Positions 8,222-15,313 of a stretch of DNA of 53,521 nt are shown here, in pieces. The translations under genes were made by a program, and so were the position numbers. Location: NCBI GenBank assembly GCA_947623775.1, contig CANQHL010000001.1, forward strand, positions 1 through 53,521. The letters run 5' to 3'. The notes under the pieces are model-generated. The model searched no databases. It had not been told where the DNA came from and saw only the letters and a list, made by a program, of their open reading frames with translations. Positions within the stretch are counted from its first letter, which is position 1, and every line of letters starts with the position of its first letter. The stretch is from an uncultured Clostridia bacterium. GTDB taxonomy: Bacteria > Bacillota > Clostridia > Christensenellales > UBA1242.

Positions 8222-8436
8222 AAGTTGATTGATAGTAAAATAAAAATATAAAAGTTAACAATCATTTGCATTCAAGGGTGTTTAAGGCAAAAGATTATCA
8301 ATCTTTAAAACCGTTTAAAGAGTTCTTGGAGAGAATCTTATTGATTTTCGTCTAAGAAGCGAAAAAGTTAATGGCTAACTAATGTGATAAATTTTTAAAT
8401 GGCAAACATTTATGTAATGCTATAATGGAGGAAAAA

Positions 8437-8895
8437 ATGGAAATAAAAGATGTATACTTATTCACAATTTACTACAATCAAACTTCAAATAATAAAAGTG
8501 ATGAAAAATTGATATATTGGGATAGTGACGACATTTATCAACTTTCCAATCTTCCTCAAAACACAGTTTTTGTATGTTGTGAAAAATTGGTTAAAGAAAC
8601 AAAAAAGTTTGACGAGGTAAAAAATTACGCGTTTGGTCGCGAGCTTACCGACCAAGACCTTGAAGAGGAACTTGCAAATAATCGTGATGAAAAGGCAAAT
8701 GGGTATATCGCTCATCTACTAGACAGCTACTCGGAAATTGAGGGGGTATTTTGTATCTTCAAAAATAAAGACAAAATATGCGCCTATAATATTTCGCATG
8801 CCGCATGTGAAGTGATGTCCGAAGAACAAATCAAAGACGGGAGGGTTATGAAAAACGTCAAATTTGATGAAAGTGATTATTTGGATTTAGAGTAG
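8437..8895 (+). CDS. YLDLE-tail family protein (plus-strand member)
   Basis: 152 residues of a family I do not recognise. Features shared with the cluster at 12.0-15.9 kb are an N-terminal beta strand (K-D-V-Y-L-F-T-I-Y-Y), a D-D-I-Y-x-L-x-x-L-P-x-x-T block, the mid-motif N-Y-A-F-G-R-E-L-T and a terminal D-Y-L-D-L-E. The second half aligns by eye with the 12961-13428 protein (I-F-K-N-x-D-K-I, then F-D/E-x-x-x-Y-L-D-L-E). There is no signal peptide or membrane segment. I chose ATG 8437, which has GGAGG at 8427-8431; the ATG at 8425 overlaps that site. A TGC-TATAAT at 8418-8426 could be its -10. Confidence 0.75.
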   Translation: MEIKDVYLFTIYYNQTSNNKSDEKLIYWDSDDIYQLSNLPQNTVFVCCEKLVKETKKFDEVKNYAFGRELTDQDLEEELANNRDEKANGYIAHLLDSYSEIEGVFCIFKNKDKICAYNISHAACEVMSEEQIKDGRVMKNVKFDESDYLDLE

Positions 8896-8904
8896 GAAAA
8901 AGAT

Positions 8905-9048
8905 ATGAAATATCAAAAATCAAATATTATATTGCCTATTACTTAGAAGAGAAAAGCGGAAAAGTTGTGCAAGAAAGACAAAAAAGTGGCATTGCCACAA
9001 ACAAAAGCACCAAAGATGGAGATGGCGATATACATCGATCTTGAATAA
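8905..9048 (+). pseudogene. Decayed, shortened YLDLE-tail family remnant
   Basis: Beginning ten bases after the previous gene's stop codon, ATG 8905 opens a frame that hits TAG at 8944. The neighbouring frame reads I-K-Y-Y-I-A-Y-Y-L-E-E-K-S-G-K, which looks like the family's first strand. The last codons before TAA 9046 read Y-I-D-L-E in the original frame. Adding one A to the A5 run near 8917 and removing one base near 9030 would give about 47 continuous codons ending D-G-D-Y-I-D-L-E. The middle of the family fold, including the [YF]-x-[IF]-G motif, is absent. I read it as an internally deleted, frameshifted copy. Confidence 0.6.
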
Positions 9049-9141
9049 TTCAACCTATTCGACATTATTTTTAATGATAATGAGAATATTAAATATATAT
9101 TATATGTTTAAATTTATGCCGAAATGTAAAAAAATAAAAAT

Positions 9142-9171
9142 AATATCCAATTTTATTTGGATATTTTTTTT
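9142..9171 (+). terminator. Intrinsic terminator upstream of ppdK
   Basis: AATATCCAA (9142-9150) pairs with TTGGATATT (9157-9165), followed by a T-run. It closes transcription of the 8437 gene and its remnant before ppdK. Confidence 0.8.
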
Positions 9172-9213
9172 AAATGTTATATAATTTTATAGTTAGTTGT
9201 AAAAGGAGAATTT

Positions 9214-11820
9214 ATGAAACAATTTGTTTATCTTTTCAGAGAGGCTGATGGCAAAAATAAAGCTCTCTTTGGCGGCAAAGGTGCAAATCTTGCCGAAATG
9301 ACAAACCTTGGAATGCCTGTTCCACAGGGTTTCACTATCACTACTGAGGCTTGCACTCAATATTACAAAGACGGCAGAAAGATCAATGATCTTATGATGT
9401 CTCAAATTGAGTACAAACTTGGCGAACTTGAAAAAATGACAGGCAAAAAGCTCGGAGATAAGAAAAATCCGCTCCTTGTTTCCGTACGTTCTGGTGCAAG
9501 AGTTTCCATGCCCGGAATGATGGACACAATCTTAAACCTTGGACTTAATGATGAAGTGGTTGAGGGACTTGCCACACTCACAAAAAATCCAAGATTTGCA
9601 TACGATTCATACAGAAGATTTATTCAAATGTTTTCTGATGTTGTTATGCAACAAGAAAAATCAAAATATGAAAGAATTCTTGATAAGGTAAAACAAGAAA
9701 AAGGCGTTCAATATGACAAAGATCTTACTGCAGACGACCTTAAAGAAATTGTAACAATGTTTAAAGCATTGTACGAGAAGTCTCAGGGTGAACCTTTCCC
9801 ACAAGATCCAAGAGTTCAACTGTTGGAAGCAGTAAAAGCCGTTTTCCGTTCTTGGGATAACGAAAGAGCAAATGTTTACAGAAGAATGCACGATATTCCA
9901 TATGAATGGGGTACAGCTGTAAACGTTCAATCAATGGTGTTTGGAAACATGGGAGACACTTCAGGAACAGGTGTTGCATTCTCAAGAAACCCTGCAACCG
10001 GCGAAAATGTTTTATATGGTGAATATCTTATGAACGCACAAGGTGAAGACGTTGTTGCTGGAATAAGAACACCACTTCCAATTTCCGCTCTTGAAAAGCA
10101 AAATCCACTAGTATACAGACAATTTGCAGACATTGCAAAGAAACTTGAAAAACACAATAAAGATATGCAAGACATGGAATTTACCATTGAAAATGGCAGA
10201 CTTTATATGCTTCAAACAAGAAATGGCAAACGTACAGCAAAGGCTGCATTAAAAATCGCTGTGATAACAGAAAAAGAAGCACTTATGATGCTTGACCCTA
10301 AACAACTTGATGCACTTTTGCACCCACAATTTGAGGATAAAGCGTTGAAAGACGCATGCCCAATTGCTGAGGCACTTCCTGCATCTCCGGGGGCTGCATG
10401 CGGAAAAATTGTATTTACTGCAGAAAGAGCAAAGGAACTTGCATCTCAAGGGGAAAAAGTTGTGCTTGTAAGACTTGAAACATCTCCTGAGGATATTGAG
10501 GGTATGGCATCAAGCCAGGGCATATTGACTGCAAGAGGAGGTATGACGTCTCACGCTGCCGTTGTCGCACGTGGAATGGGAACTGCTTGTGTTGCAGGAT
10601 GCTCAGCAATTAAATTTGCAGAAGATGAAAAATCATTTACAATTGAAGGCAAAGTTTACAGAGAGGGTGATGAACTTTCATTTGATGGTTCAACAGGAAA
10701 AGTTTATGATGGCCTTATCAAAACAGAACCTGCTAAAATTTCCGGTGAATTTGCTACAATTATGGAATGGGCTGATAAATATCGTGCTATGCAGGTTAGA
10801 ACAAACGCCGACAATCCAAAAGATGCTAAAAACGCATTCAACTTTGGTGCTCAGGGTGTAGGACTTTGCAGAACAGAACACATGTTCTTTGAAGCAGACA
10901 GAATTCCTGCCGTTAGAGAAATGATTGTATCTTCAACTGTTGAAGAAAGAAAGAAGGCGCTTGCAAAACTTCTTCCAATGCAAAGAAAAGACTTTATTGG
11001 AATTTATAAGGCAATGCAAGGACTTCCTGTTACAATTCGTTTCCTTGATCCACCACTTCATGAATTTTTACCACATGAAGATGAGGACATAAAAGCACTT
11101 GCAAAAGAAATGGGGCTTACATTTGATAAATTAAAACAAACAGTTGCCGATCTTCATGAATTCAACCCAATGATGGGACATCGTGGACTTCGTCTTGCTG
11201 TAACATATCCAGAAATTGCAGAAATGCAAACACAGGCTGTTATCGAAGCCGCAATTGCAGTAAATAAGGAAATGGGCTTCAAGATTGTTCCTGAAATTAT
11301 GATTCCACTCACTTGCGATAGCAAAGAATTCAAATATGTTCGTGATATTGTTGCAAACAAAGCCGATGAGGTTATCAAAGAAAATGGTGTAGATCTTAAA
11401 TACAAGATTGGAACAATGATTGAGATCCCTCGTGCAGCAGTTACTGCAGATGAAGTTGCAAAATATGCTGAATTCTTCTCATTTGGAACAAACGACTTGA
11501 CTCAAATGACTTATGGCTTCAGCCGTGATGATGCAGGTAAATTCCTTGATGTTTACTATGCTAAGAAGATTTTTGAAAGTGATCCATTTGCAAGATTAGA
11601 CCAAAATGGTGTAGGCAAACTTGTTAAGATGGCATGCGACCTTGGAAAGAGTGTTCGCCCAGACATCAAACTTGGAATATGTGGAGAACATGGTGGAGAT
11701 CCATCAAGCGTTGAATTTTGCCATAACGCAGGACTCACATATGTATCTTGCTCACCATTTAGAGTTCCAATTGCAAGACTTGCTGCTGCTCAGGCAAATA
11801 TTAAAAATCCAAGAAATTAA
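9214..11820 (+). CDS. ppdK: Pyruvate, phosphate dikinase
   Basis: 868 residues, close to the usual 870-880. It interconverts pyruvate, ATP and phosphate with phosphoenolpyruvate, AMP and diphosphate in the cytosol. The N-terminal ATP-grasp domain starts with G-G-K-G-A-N-L-A-E-M. The swivelling domain carries the phosphohistidine in G-G-M-T-S-H447-A-A. The C-terminal PEP/pyruvate barrel has G-T-N-D-L-T-Q-M-T and the catalytic G-I-C823-G-E-H-G-G-D-P. The ribosome binding site is AAAGGAG. It is monocistronic, between two terminators. Its codons (AAC, GGT, TTC, AGA) are more biased than the neighbours', suggesting high expression in a glycolytic anaerobe. Confidence 0.98.
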   Translation: MKQFVYLFREADGKNKALFGGKGANLAEMTNLGMPVPQGFTITTEACTQYYKDGRKINDLMMSQIEYKLGELEKMTGKKLGDKKNPLLVSVRSGARVSMPGMMDTILNLGLNDEVVEGLATLTKNPRFAYDSYRRFIQMFSDVVMQQEKSKYERILDKVKQEKGVQYDKDLTADDLKEIVTMFKALYEKSQGEPFPQDPRVQLLEAVKAVFRSWDNERANVYRRMHDIPYEWGTAVNVQSMVFGNMGDTSGTGVAFSRNPATGENVLYGEYLMNAQGEDVVAGIRTPLPISALEKQNPLVYRQFADIAKKLEKHNKDMQDMEFTIENGRLYMLQTRNGKRTAKAALKIAVITEKEALMMLDPKQLDALLHPQFEDKALKDACPIAEALPASPGAACGKIVFTAERAKELASQGEKVVLVRLETSPEDIEGMASSQGILTARGGMTSHAAVVARGMGTACVAGCSAIKFAEDEKSFTIEGKVYREGDELSFDGSTGKVYDGLIKTEPAKISGEFATIMEWADKYRAMQVRTNADNPKDAKNAFNFGAQGVGLCRTEHMFFEADRIPAVREMIVSSTVEERKKALAKLLPMQRKDFIGIYKAMQGLPVTIRFLDPPLHEFLPHEDEDIKALAKEMGLTFDKLKQTVADLHEFNPMMGHRGLRLAVTYPEIAEMQTQAVIEAAIAVNKEMGFKIVPEIMIPLTCDSKEFKYVRDIVANKADEVIKENGVDLKYKIGTMIEIPRAAVTADEVAKYAEFFSFGTNDLTQMTYGFSRDDAGKFLDVYYAKKIFESDPFARLDQNGVGKLVKMACDLGKSVRPDIKLGICGEHGGDPSSVEFCHNAGLTYVSCSPFRVPIARLAAAQANIKNPRN

Positions 11821-11823
11821 AGA

Positions 11824-11856
11824 AAAAATATGGACATTCAAGTCCATATTTTTTTA
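11824..11856 (+). terminator. ppdK terminator
   Basis: AAAAATATGGAC, ATTCAA loop, then GTCCATATTTTTTT directly after the ppdK stop codon: a 9-bp core stem flanked by A and T runs. Confidence 0.9.
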
Positions 11857-11881
11857 ATGCGTATAAATTTAAAATAATTAA

Positions 11882-12000
11882 TCAATCTAAACAACACTGT
11901 TTTAAAACTAAAAAGAATCCAATCCAAATTAATATGGTGTATATACTAAAACATTATCAAATCCATATTAACATTGTTTATAAACTAAAAAATAGCCAAT
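11882..12000. repeat. Three degenerate ~38-bp tandem units
   Basis: Three imperfect copies share an ATCCA/ATCTA start, a GTNTATA/GTTTTAA middle and an ACTAAAA core at 11907, 11945 and 11984, that is a period of 38-39 bp. They fill the gap between the ppdK terminator and the 12035 gene. No coding frame is evident. The function is unknown; they could be protein sites or a decayed remnant. Confidence 0.45.
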
Positions 12001-12034
12001 TCAAAATCACTTTGTGTCAAAATTTTATGCTAAA

Positions 12035-12521
12035 TTATTCCAAGTCAATATAAGGTCTATCATAAAATCGAGGGTCAACAAATTCAGGGTTATCATCAGA
12101 CTTCTCTTGTGTTGCATTAATTTCATTAATGTGAGCAGGGCTAACAAGCTTTCCCGCTTTTTTACTTCCGTAATCAAAAATGCCGTTTTGAGTTTTATAA
12201 ATCATCAATTCATTTTTATAATCTTTTTTACAATCAACTACAATTTCATTAAGATGTTTTAGGTATTTTATGTATTTGAGAGAATCAGGCAGCGCTTTAA
12301 TTCTCTTAACTTCATTTTCCACATCTGCAATAGAAGCAGGGTAGCCAATAAAAAAAACATCCGTCGCTTTTTGGATTTTGTCCTAGTTTGTAGACGTAGT
12401 CGACATCACTTGGTAAATTTAATTTTTTAATATCATCTTCATCAGTTTCAATGTCTGTAAGGCCTTTATCAAAAGCCTGCGGATTTGTTACCGACCTGAT
12501 ACAATATTTATATTTTCCCAT
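12035..12521 (-). pseudogene. YLDLE-tail family gene split by a one-base shift in a T8 tract
   Basis: Two minus-strand frames overlap. The upstream one (from ATG 12521) starts M-G-K-Y-K-Y-C-I-R and runs to D-G-C-F-F. The other frame then continues I-G-Y-P-A-S-I-A and ends R-P-Y-I-D-L-E at 12035. The switch is at eight T on the coding strand (12357-12350). With seven T the gene would be one frame of 161 residues with a perfect family F-F-I-G motif exactly at the join. Either this is a phase-variable ON/OFF tract, a recent knockout, or an assembly error in a homopolymer. It has its own consensus promoter and a GCGGAG ribosome binding site, so it looks expressed. Confidence 0.75.
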
Positions 12522-12537
12522 ATTTAACTCCGCTTAA

Positions 12538-12566
12538 ATTATAGCTGATTTAAAGCATCTTGTCAA
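12538..12566 (-). promoter_or_regulatory. Consensus promoter of the split YLDLE-tail gene
   Basis: On the minus strand TTGACA (12566-12561) and TATAAT (12543-12538) are separated by exactly 17 bp. All twelve positions match the sigma-A consensus. The start codon is 17 bases downstream of the -10. Confidence 0.88.
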
Positions 12567-12648
12567 TATGGAATTGGTGTATAATGTATTATATTTAAGG
12601 AAAAGAGCATTTTAAACAATATTTTTACAACCTCTTTTAAAATTTTAC

Positions 12649-12677
12649 TTTACATTTTTAAAAAAGAATGATATAAT
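12649..12677 (+). promoter_or_regulatory. rpoZ promoter
   Basis: TTTACA at 12649-12654 and TATAAT at 12672-12677 with a 17-bp spacer, about 30 bp before the rpoZ start. Confidence 0.75.
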
Positions 12678-12707
12678 AGTCAAGAAAATATAGAGAGGTG
12701 AAGTATT

Positions 12708-12908
12708 ATGATGATTGAACCATCAATTGATAGTTTACTTAACAAGGTAGGCGGGAATAGATATGTGCTTTGCAATGTAATCGCAAAAAGAGCAAAAGAA
12801 ATTGAAAGTGTAAGGAGACTTGAACTTGCCGACCAAGACAAAAAGGCGATAAGTATTGCTTGTGAGGAAGTTGCAAACGGCAAGATAAAGCCATCAGAGG
12901 AAAAATAA
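12708..12908 (+). CDS. rpoZ: RNA polymerase omega subunit
   Basis: 66 residues. P-S-I-D-S-L-L-N-K-V-G-G-N-R-Y-V-L-C-N is the omega N-terminus, followed by A-K-R-A-K-E-I and K-A-I-S-I-A-C-E-E-V. Omega wraps the C-terminal tail of beta-prime and helps polymerase assembly. The gene is usually found beside gmk and the priA/coaBC genes; here it stands alone, on the opposite strand inside the YLDLE-tail cluster, with its own promoter and terminator. ATG 12708 is followed directly by a second ATG (12711), so either may start. The ribosome binding site is GAGAGGTGAAG. Confidence 0.93.
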   Translation: MMIEPSIDSLLNKVGGNRYVLCNVIAKRAKEIESVRRLELADQDKKAISIACEEVANGKIKPSEEK

Positions 12909-12930
12909 AAAAGTCAAAACACAAATAAAA

Positions 12931-12963
12931 GCACTCCGAGTTAAAAAGTGGAGTGCCTTTTTA
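12931..12963. terminator. Bidirectional terminator between rpoZ and the YLDLE-tail operon
   Basis: GCACTCC (12931-12937) pairs with GGAGTGC (12950-12956), with A-rich and T-rich flanks on both sides. It serves rpoZ on the plus strand and the five-gene operon arriving on the minus strand. Confidence 0.85.
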
Positions 12964-13428
12964 TTCCAAATCCAAATATGGTTTATCTTCAAAGTTTGGC
13001 TTGTAAAGTATGCTTCTGTTAAGTTTGCCATCAAAAATGCAGTTTGAGGGCAATAAAGTCGCATTTTTTCGCGGAAAACTGAAAATTTTATCTGTGTTTT
13101 TGAAAATAAAATTAGTTTTTGAAACTGATTCAAAGTTTTCTCTTAAATATTTAAGAAATGTCACATAATTTGAGTTTGTATTTTTTGAATATTGTAAATT
13201 TATAAGATTTTTATCAACATCTTGAAATTTTATTTTTTCACCAATAAAAAAAGTTTTGTTTTCAACATATTTGTTGCTTATTTTATCATATCTCATACAA
13301 AATACCGCCACGGTTTTCTCGGGTAAACCGGTGACATTAAATATGTTGTTATTATCACTGAATTGTTCTTTGATTTTTTCTTTTTTCTTATTATCAAAAT
13401 ATAAAATTTTATATTTGTAAATTATCAT
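12961..13428 (-). CDS. YLDLE-tail family protein (operon gene 5)
   Basis: 155 residues. The family layout is clear: N-terminal strands (I-I-Y-K-Y-K-I-L-Y-F), an N-I-F-x-V-x-x-L-P-x-x-T-V-A-V block, N-K-T-F-F-I-G-E-K-I near 75-84, a helix, then F-I-F-K-N-T-D-K-I and the terminal D-K-P-Y-L-D-L-E. By eye the closest relative in the window is the 8437-8895 protein. No signal peptide, no membrane segment, lysine-rich. The ribosome binding site is a weak AGGAAC. It lies 20 bases after the preceding gene and is the last of five co-directional paralogues, ending at a terminator. Confidence 0.78.
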   Translation of the reverse strand: MIIYKYKILYFDNKKKEKIKEQFSDNNNIFNVTGLPEKTVAVFCMRYDKISNKYVENKTFFIGEKIKFQDVDKNLINLQYSKNTNSNYVTFLKYLRENFESVSKTNFIFKNTDKIFSFPRKNATLLPSNCIFDGKLNRSILYKPNFEDKPYLDLE

Positions 13429-13448
13429 TATGTTTTGTTCCTATTAAA

Positions 13449-14246
13449 TTATTCTAAATCATCATAAGCCTTACTTTCTGGGTCGTAAAATCCCTCTGCA
13501 TTGAAAAGTGCGGGACTTAAAATCTTTGTATTTTTGTCAATAATTGGGTGAATTGTCCCTGTTTTGTCTTTAAAAGCATTTGAAAGGTTGTGGCTTTTCA
13601 TAAAATCATATAGTGACTTATCTGCCAACATTACCTGTGATAATGAAAGAGGCGTTCCAATGGCAAAAGTCTCGATATTGATTTGTTCATTGTCTGGCGA
13701 CAAATCGAAAAGTTCAATGTAATTTTCTTTTGAGCTGGTTATTTGTACTTCCTCTAAATTGTGACTTTGAAGTTCATAGTGCTTTATATATCCTTCTGTA
13801 TATGAATAAACAAAGCGTGGAATATTTCTTTCAATGTTAGGATAACTTGCCGTAAGAGCAAAATGCCTTATTTGATTTTTATTGTTTCCGCTTTTGGTGA
13901 ACAAGATTGAGGATGGAAGAAGATTTGTTCTATCAGAAAATTCAACCAATGGTCCTTTATATAGGTGAAAAAGGGTTTTTGCACCTGTTCTTTTAAACTT
14001 TTTTAATTCCTGTGAATTTTCTCCATAAATAAGTTCTGCTTTTTCACGCGAAATCTTTTCGCCGATGAAATAGGATTTTGAATTTCCGTTTTTCTTGGTT
14101 AAAATAACCATATTTGTATCTTCGGGCAGTGGTATTTTGAAAATATCATCGGTATTAAAATGTTTTGTTGCAATCAAATTGAATTCGCCCTTGAAGAATT
14201 GAATTTCCACATCATCTGAAATTATTTTTGGTTTCAATGGTTGCAT
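13449..14246 (-). CDS. YLDLE-tail family protein with two domain copies (operon gene 4)
   Basis: 265 residues, the longest member, apparently two family domains in tandem. Copy one has D-D-I-F-K-I-P-L-P-E-D-T and S-K-S-Y-F-I-G-E-K-I-S. Copy two starts near residue 130 and has I-E-T-F-A-I-G-T-P-L-S near 200, then H-N-L-S-N-A-F-K-D-K-T-G-T-I-H-P, which aligns with H-H-L-K-N-A-I-I-M-K-S-G-N-I-F-P of the 14875 protein. Only the second copy carries the tail (S-K-A-Y-D-D-L-E), as expected if the tail works only at the extreme C-terminus. The ribosome binding site GGAGG is preceded by an AAGCGGAG motif also seen at 12521. Confidence 0.78.
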   Translation of the reverse strand: MQPLKPKIISDDVEIQFFKGEFNLIATKHFNTDDIFKIPLPEDTNMVILTKKNGNSKSYFIGEKISREKAELIYGENSQELKKFKRTGAKTLFHLYKGPLVEFSDRTNLLPSSILFTKSGNNKNQIRHFALTASYPNIERNIPRFVYSYTEGYIKHYELQSHNLEEVQITSSKENYIELFDLSPDNEQINIETFAIGTPLSLSQVMLADKSLYDFMKSHNLSNAFKDKTGTIHPIIDKNTKILSPALFNAEGFYDPESKAYDDLE

Positions 14247-14274
14247 TTTTACCTCCGCTTAAGTAATAAAAAAT

Positions 14275-14865
14275 TTATTCTAGGTCTAAATATCCGTTAT
14301 CTTGATAGGTGCTTTTAATTTCCTCAGACTCGGAACCAGCATTTTGAGTCAAATTTTTATAATTGCTAGAATGCTTATAATATCCCTTTTCATCAAAGCA
14401 ATTTTCGTCAACAAATCCGTATTTGCATAAAAAGTCTGTTGCCCATATAGTTTGGGATTCGCTTCTAAGAAGAACAAGTCCGTCAAGGTAATACTTCTCA
14501 TTTTCTTTTTTAATATAAGGTGATTGAATTGAAATGCTTGTTAAAGGTGGGTTGTCGTTGATATATTTTTGTGATGACAAAAACTTTGAATAGCCGGACG
14601 GAAACAATTCTCTAATTTGTTCCCTTGAATAGTATTTACCTATGCAGTAAACAAGGTGATTGTAAGGACGTGATGATTTTGTCTCCCCATCATCGGCTAT
14701 CATTGCCACTTGCCTTTTAAAAAGAATTATGTTTGCATCTTTCGGAACGGGCATTGTGATATTGGACAGTTTGCAATCATCAATATCATATTTTGCAATA
14801 GGATTTATTGAATTGTCTGGGCCCACACTTGCAAATTCCACAAAAAATTTTTCAGTTGTTCTCAT
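14275..14865 (-). CDS. YLDLE-tail family protein (operon gene 3)
   Basis: 196 residues. Family features are the N-terminal strand E-K-F-F-V-E-F, I-T-M-P-V-P-K-D-A-N-I-I-L-F, L-V-Y-C-I-G-K-Y-Y-S near 85-95, and the terminal Q-D-N-G-Y-L-D-L-E. An extra segment, D-G-L-V-L-L-R-S, near 130 resembles D-G-W-F-L-L-R-D in the 15314 protein, so these two form a subgroup. No known domain is recognised. The ribosome binding site is AAGGAGAC. It is separated from the upstream gene by 9 bases. Confidence 0.78.
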   Translation of the reverse strand: MRTTEKFFVEFASVGPDNSINPIAKYDIDDCKLSNITMPVPKDANIILFKRQVAMIADDGETKSSRPYNHLVYCIGKYYSREQIRELFPSGYSKFLSSQKYINDNPPLTSISIQSPYIKKENEKYYLDGLVLLRSESQTIWATDFLCKYGFVDENCFDEKGYYKHSSNYKNLTQNAGSESEEIKSTYQDNGYLDLE

Positions 14866-14874
14866 AATGTCTCC

Positions 14875-15300
14875 TTATTCTAAATCAAGATATCCGTTGT
14901 CACTGAAATCAGAAAGTTTGCCGTTTTCATTTATCATGTCTTTATCGATAAGATGAACGTTCAAGATGTGTGACAGTGGGAAAATATTTCCCGATTTCAT
15001 TATAATGGCATTTTTTAAATGATGTTTTTGTATGTATTTGTACTGAGTTGACGCTTCTCCAAACTTTTCATAAATTTCCCGAGATGTAAACGATGTTCCT
15101 ATGCAATAAGCATCAACATTTTTTGGATTTGAATAAATGCCGTCAATGAGTTCATCTTTTTCATAAAGAGTGATTAAATCTGCATTTTTTGGAATGTTAA
15201 CTTTAAAAATATCCTTAGCTTGTATTTCTTGCTCATTGTCGGGCGTAAGGATTTTGTTTTGAGAATATTTATAAAAATTTACAAAATATTTTTTGTTCAT
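14875..15300 (-). CDS. YLDLE-tail family protein (operon gene 2)
   Basis: 141 residues, close to a minimal member: strands N-K-K-Y-F-V-N-F-Y-K-Y; K-D-I-F-K-V-N-I-P-K-N-A-D-L-I-T-L; A-Y-C-I-G-T-S-F-T-S near 66-75; helix E-I-Y-E-K-F-G-E-A-S; then H-H-L-K-N-A and a final S-D-N-G-Y-L-D-L-E. It serves as a good reference for the fold because it has nothing extra. No catalytic residue pattern stands out, which favours a binding or structural role over an enzyme. The ribosome binding site is GGAGAG, 13 bases after the first operon gene. Confidence 0.78.
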   Translation of the reverse strand: MNKKYFVNFYKYSQNKILTPDNEQEIQAKDIFKVNIPKNADLITLYEKDELIDGIYSNPKNVDAYCIGTSFTSREIYEKFGEASTQYKYIQKHHLKNAIIMKSGNIFPLSHILNVHLIDKDMINENGKLSDFSDNGYLDLE

Positions 15301-15313
15301 TTTCTCTCCATTT

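Noticed and set aside
8278..8355. Possible 25-residue peptide from GTG 8278 (V-F-K-A-K-D-Y-Q-S-L)
   Set aside because: The AAGGG overlaps the start, there is no stop-start link to a neighbour, and nothing besides an open frame supports it.
5003..9069. TTCGACATTATT repeated near 5003 and 9057
   Set aside because: Two copies of 12 AT-rich bases upstream of unrelated genes with no palindrome or further copies; probably chance.
12014..12262. Plus-strand frame opposite the split tail-family gene
   Set aside because: It is antisense to sequence that encodes a recognisable family C-terminus; no ribosome binding site.
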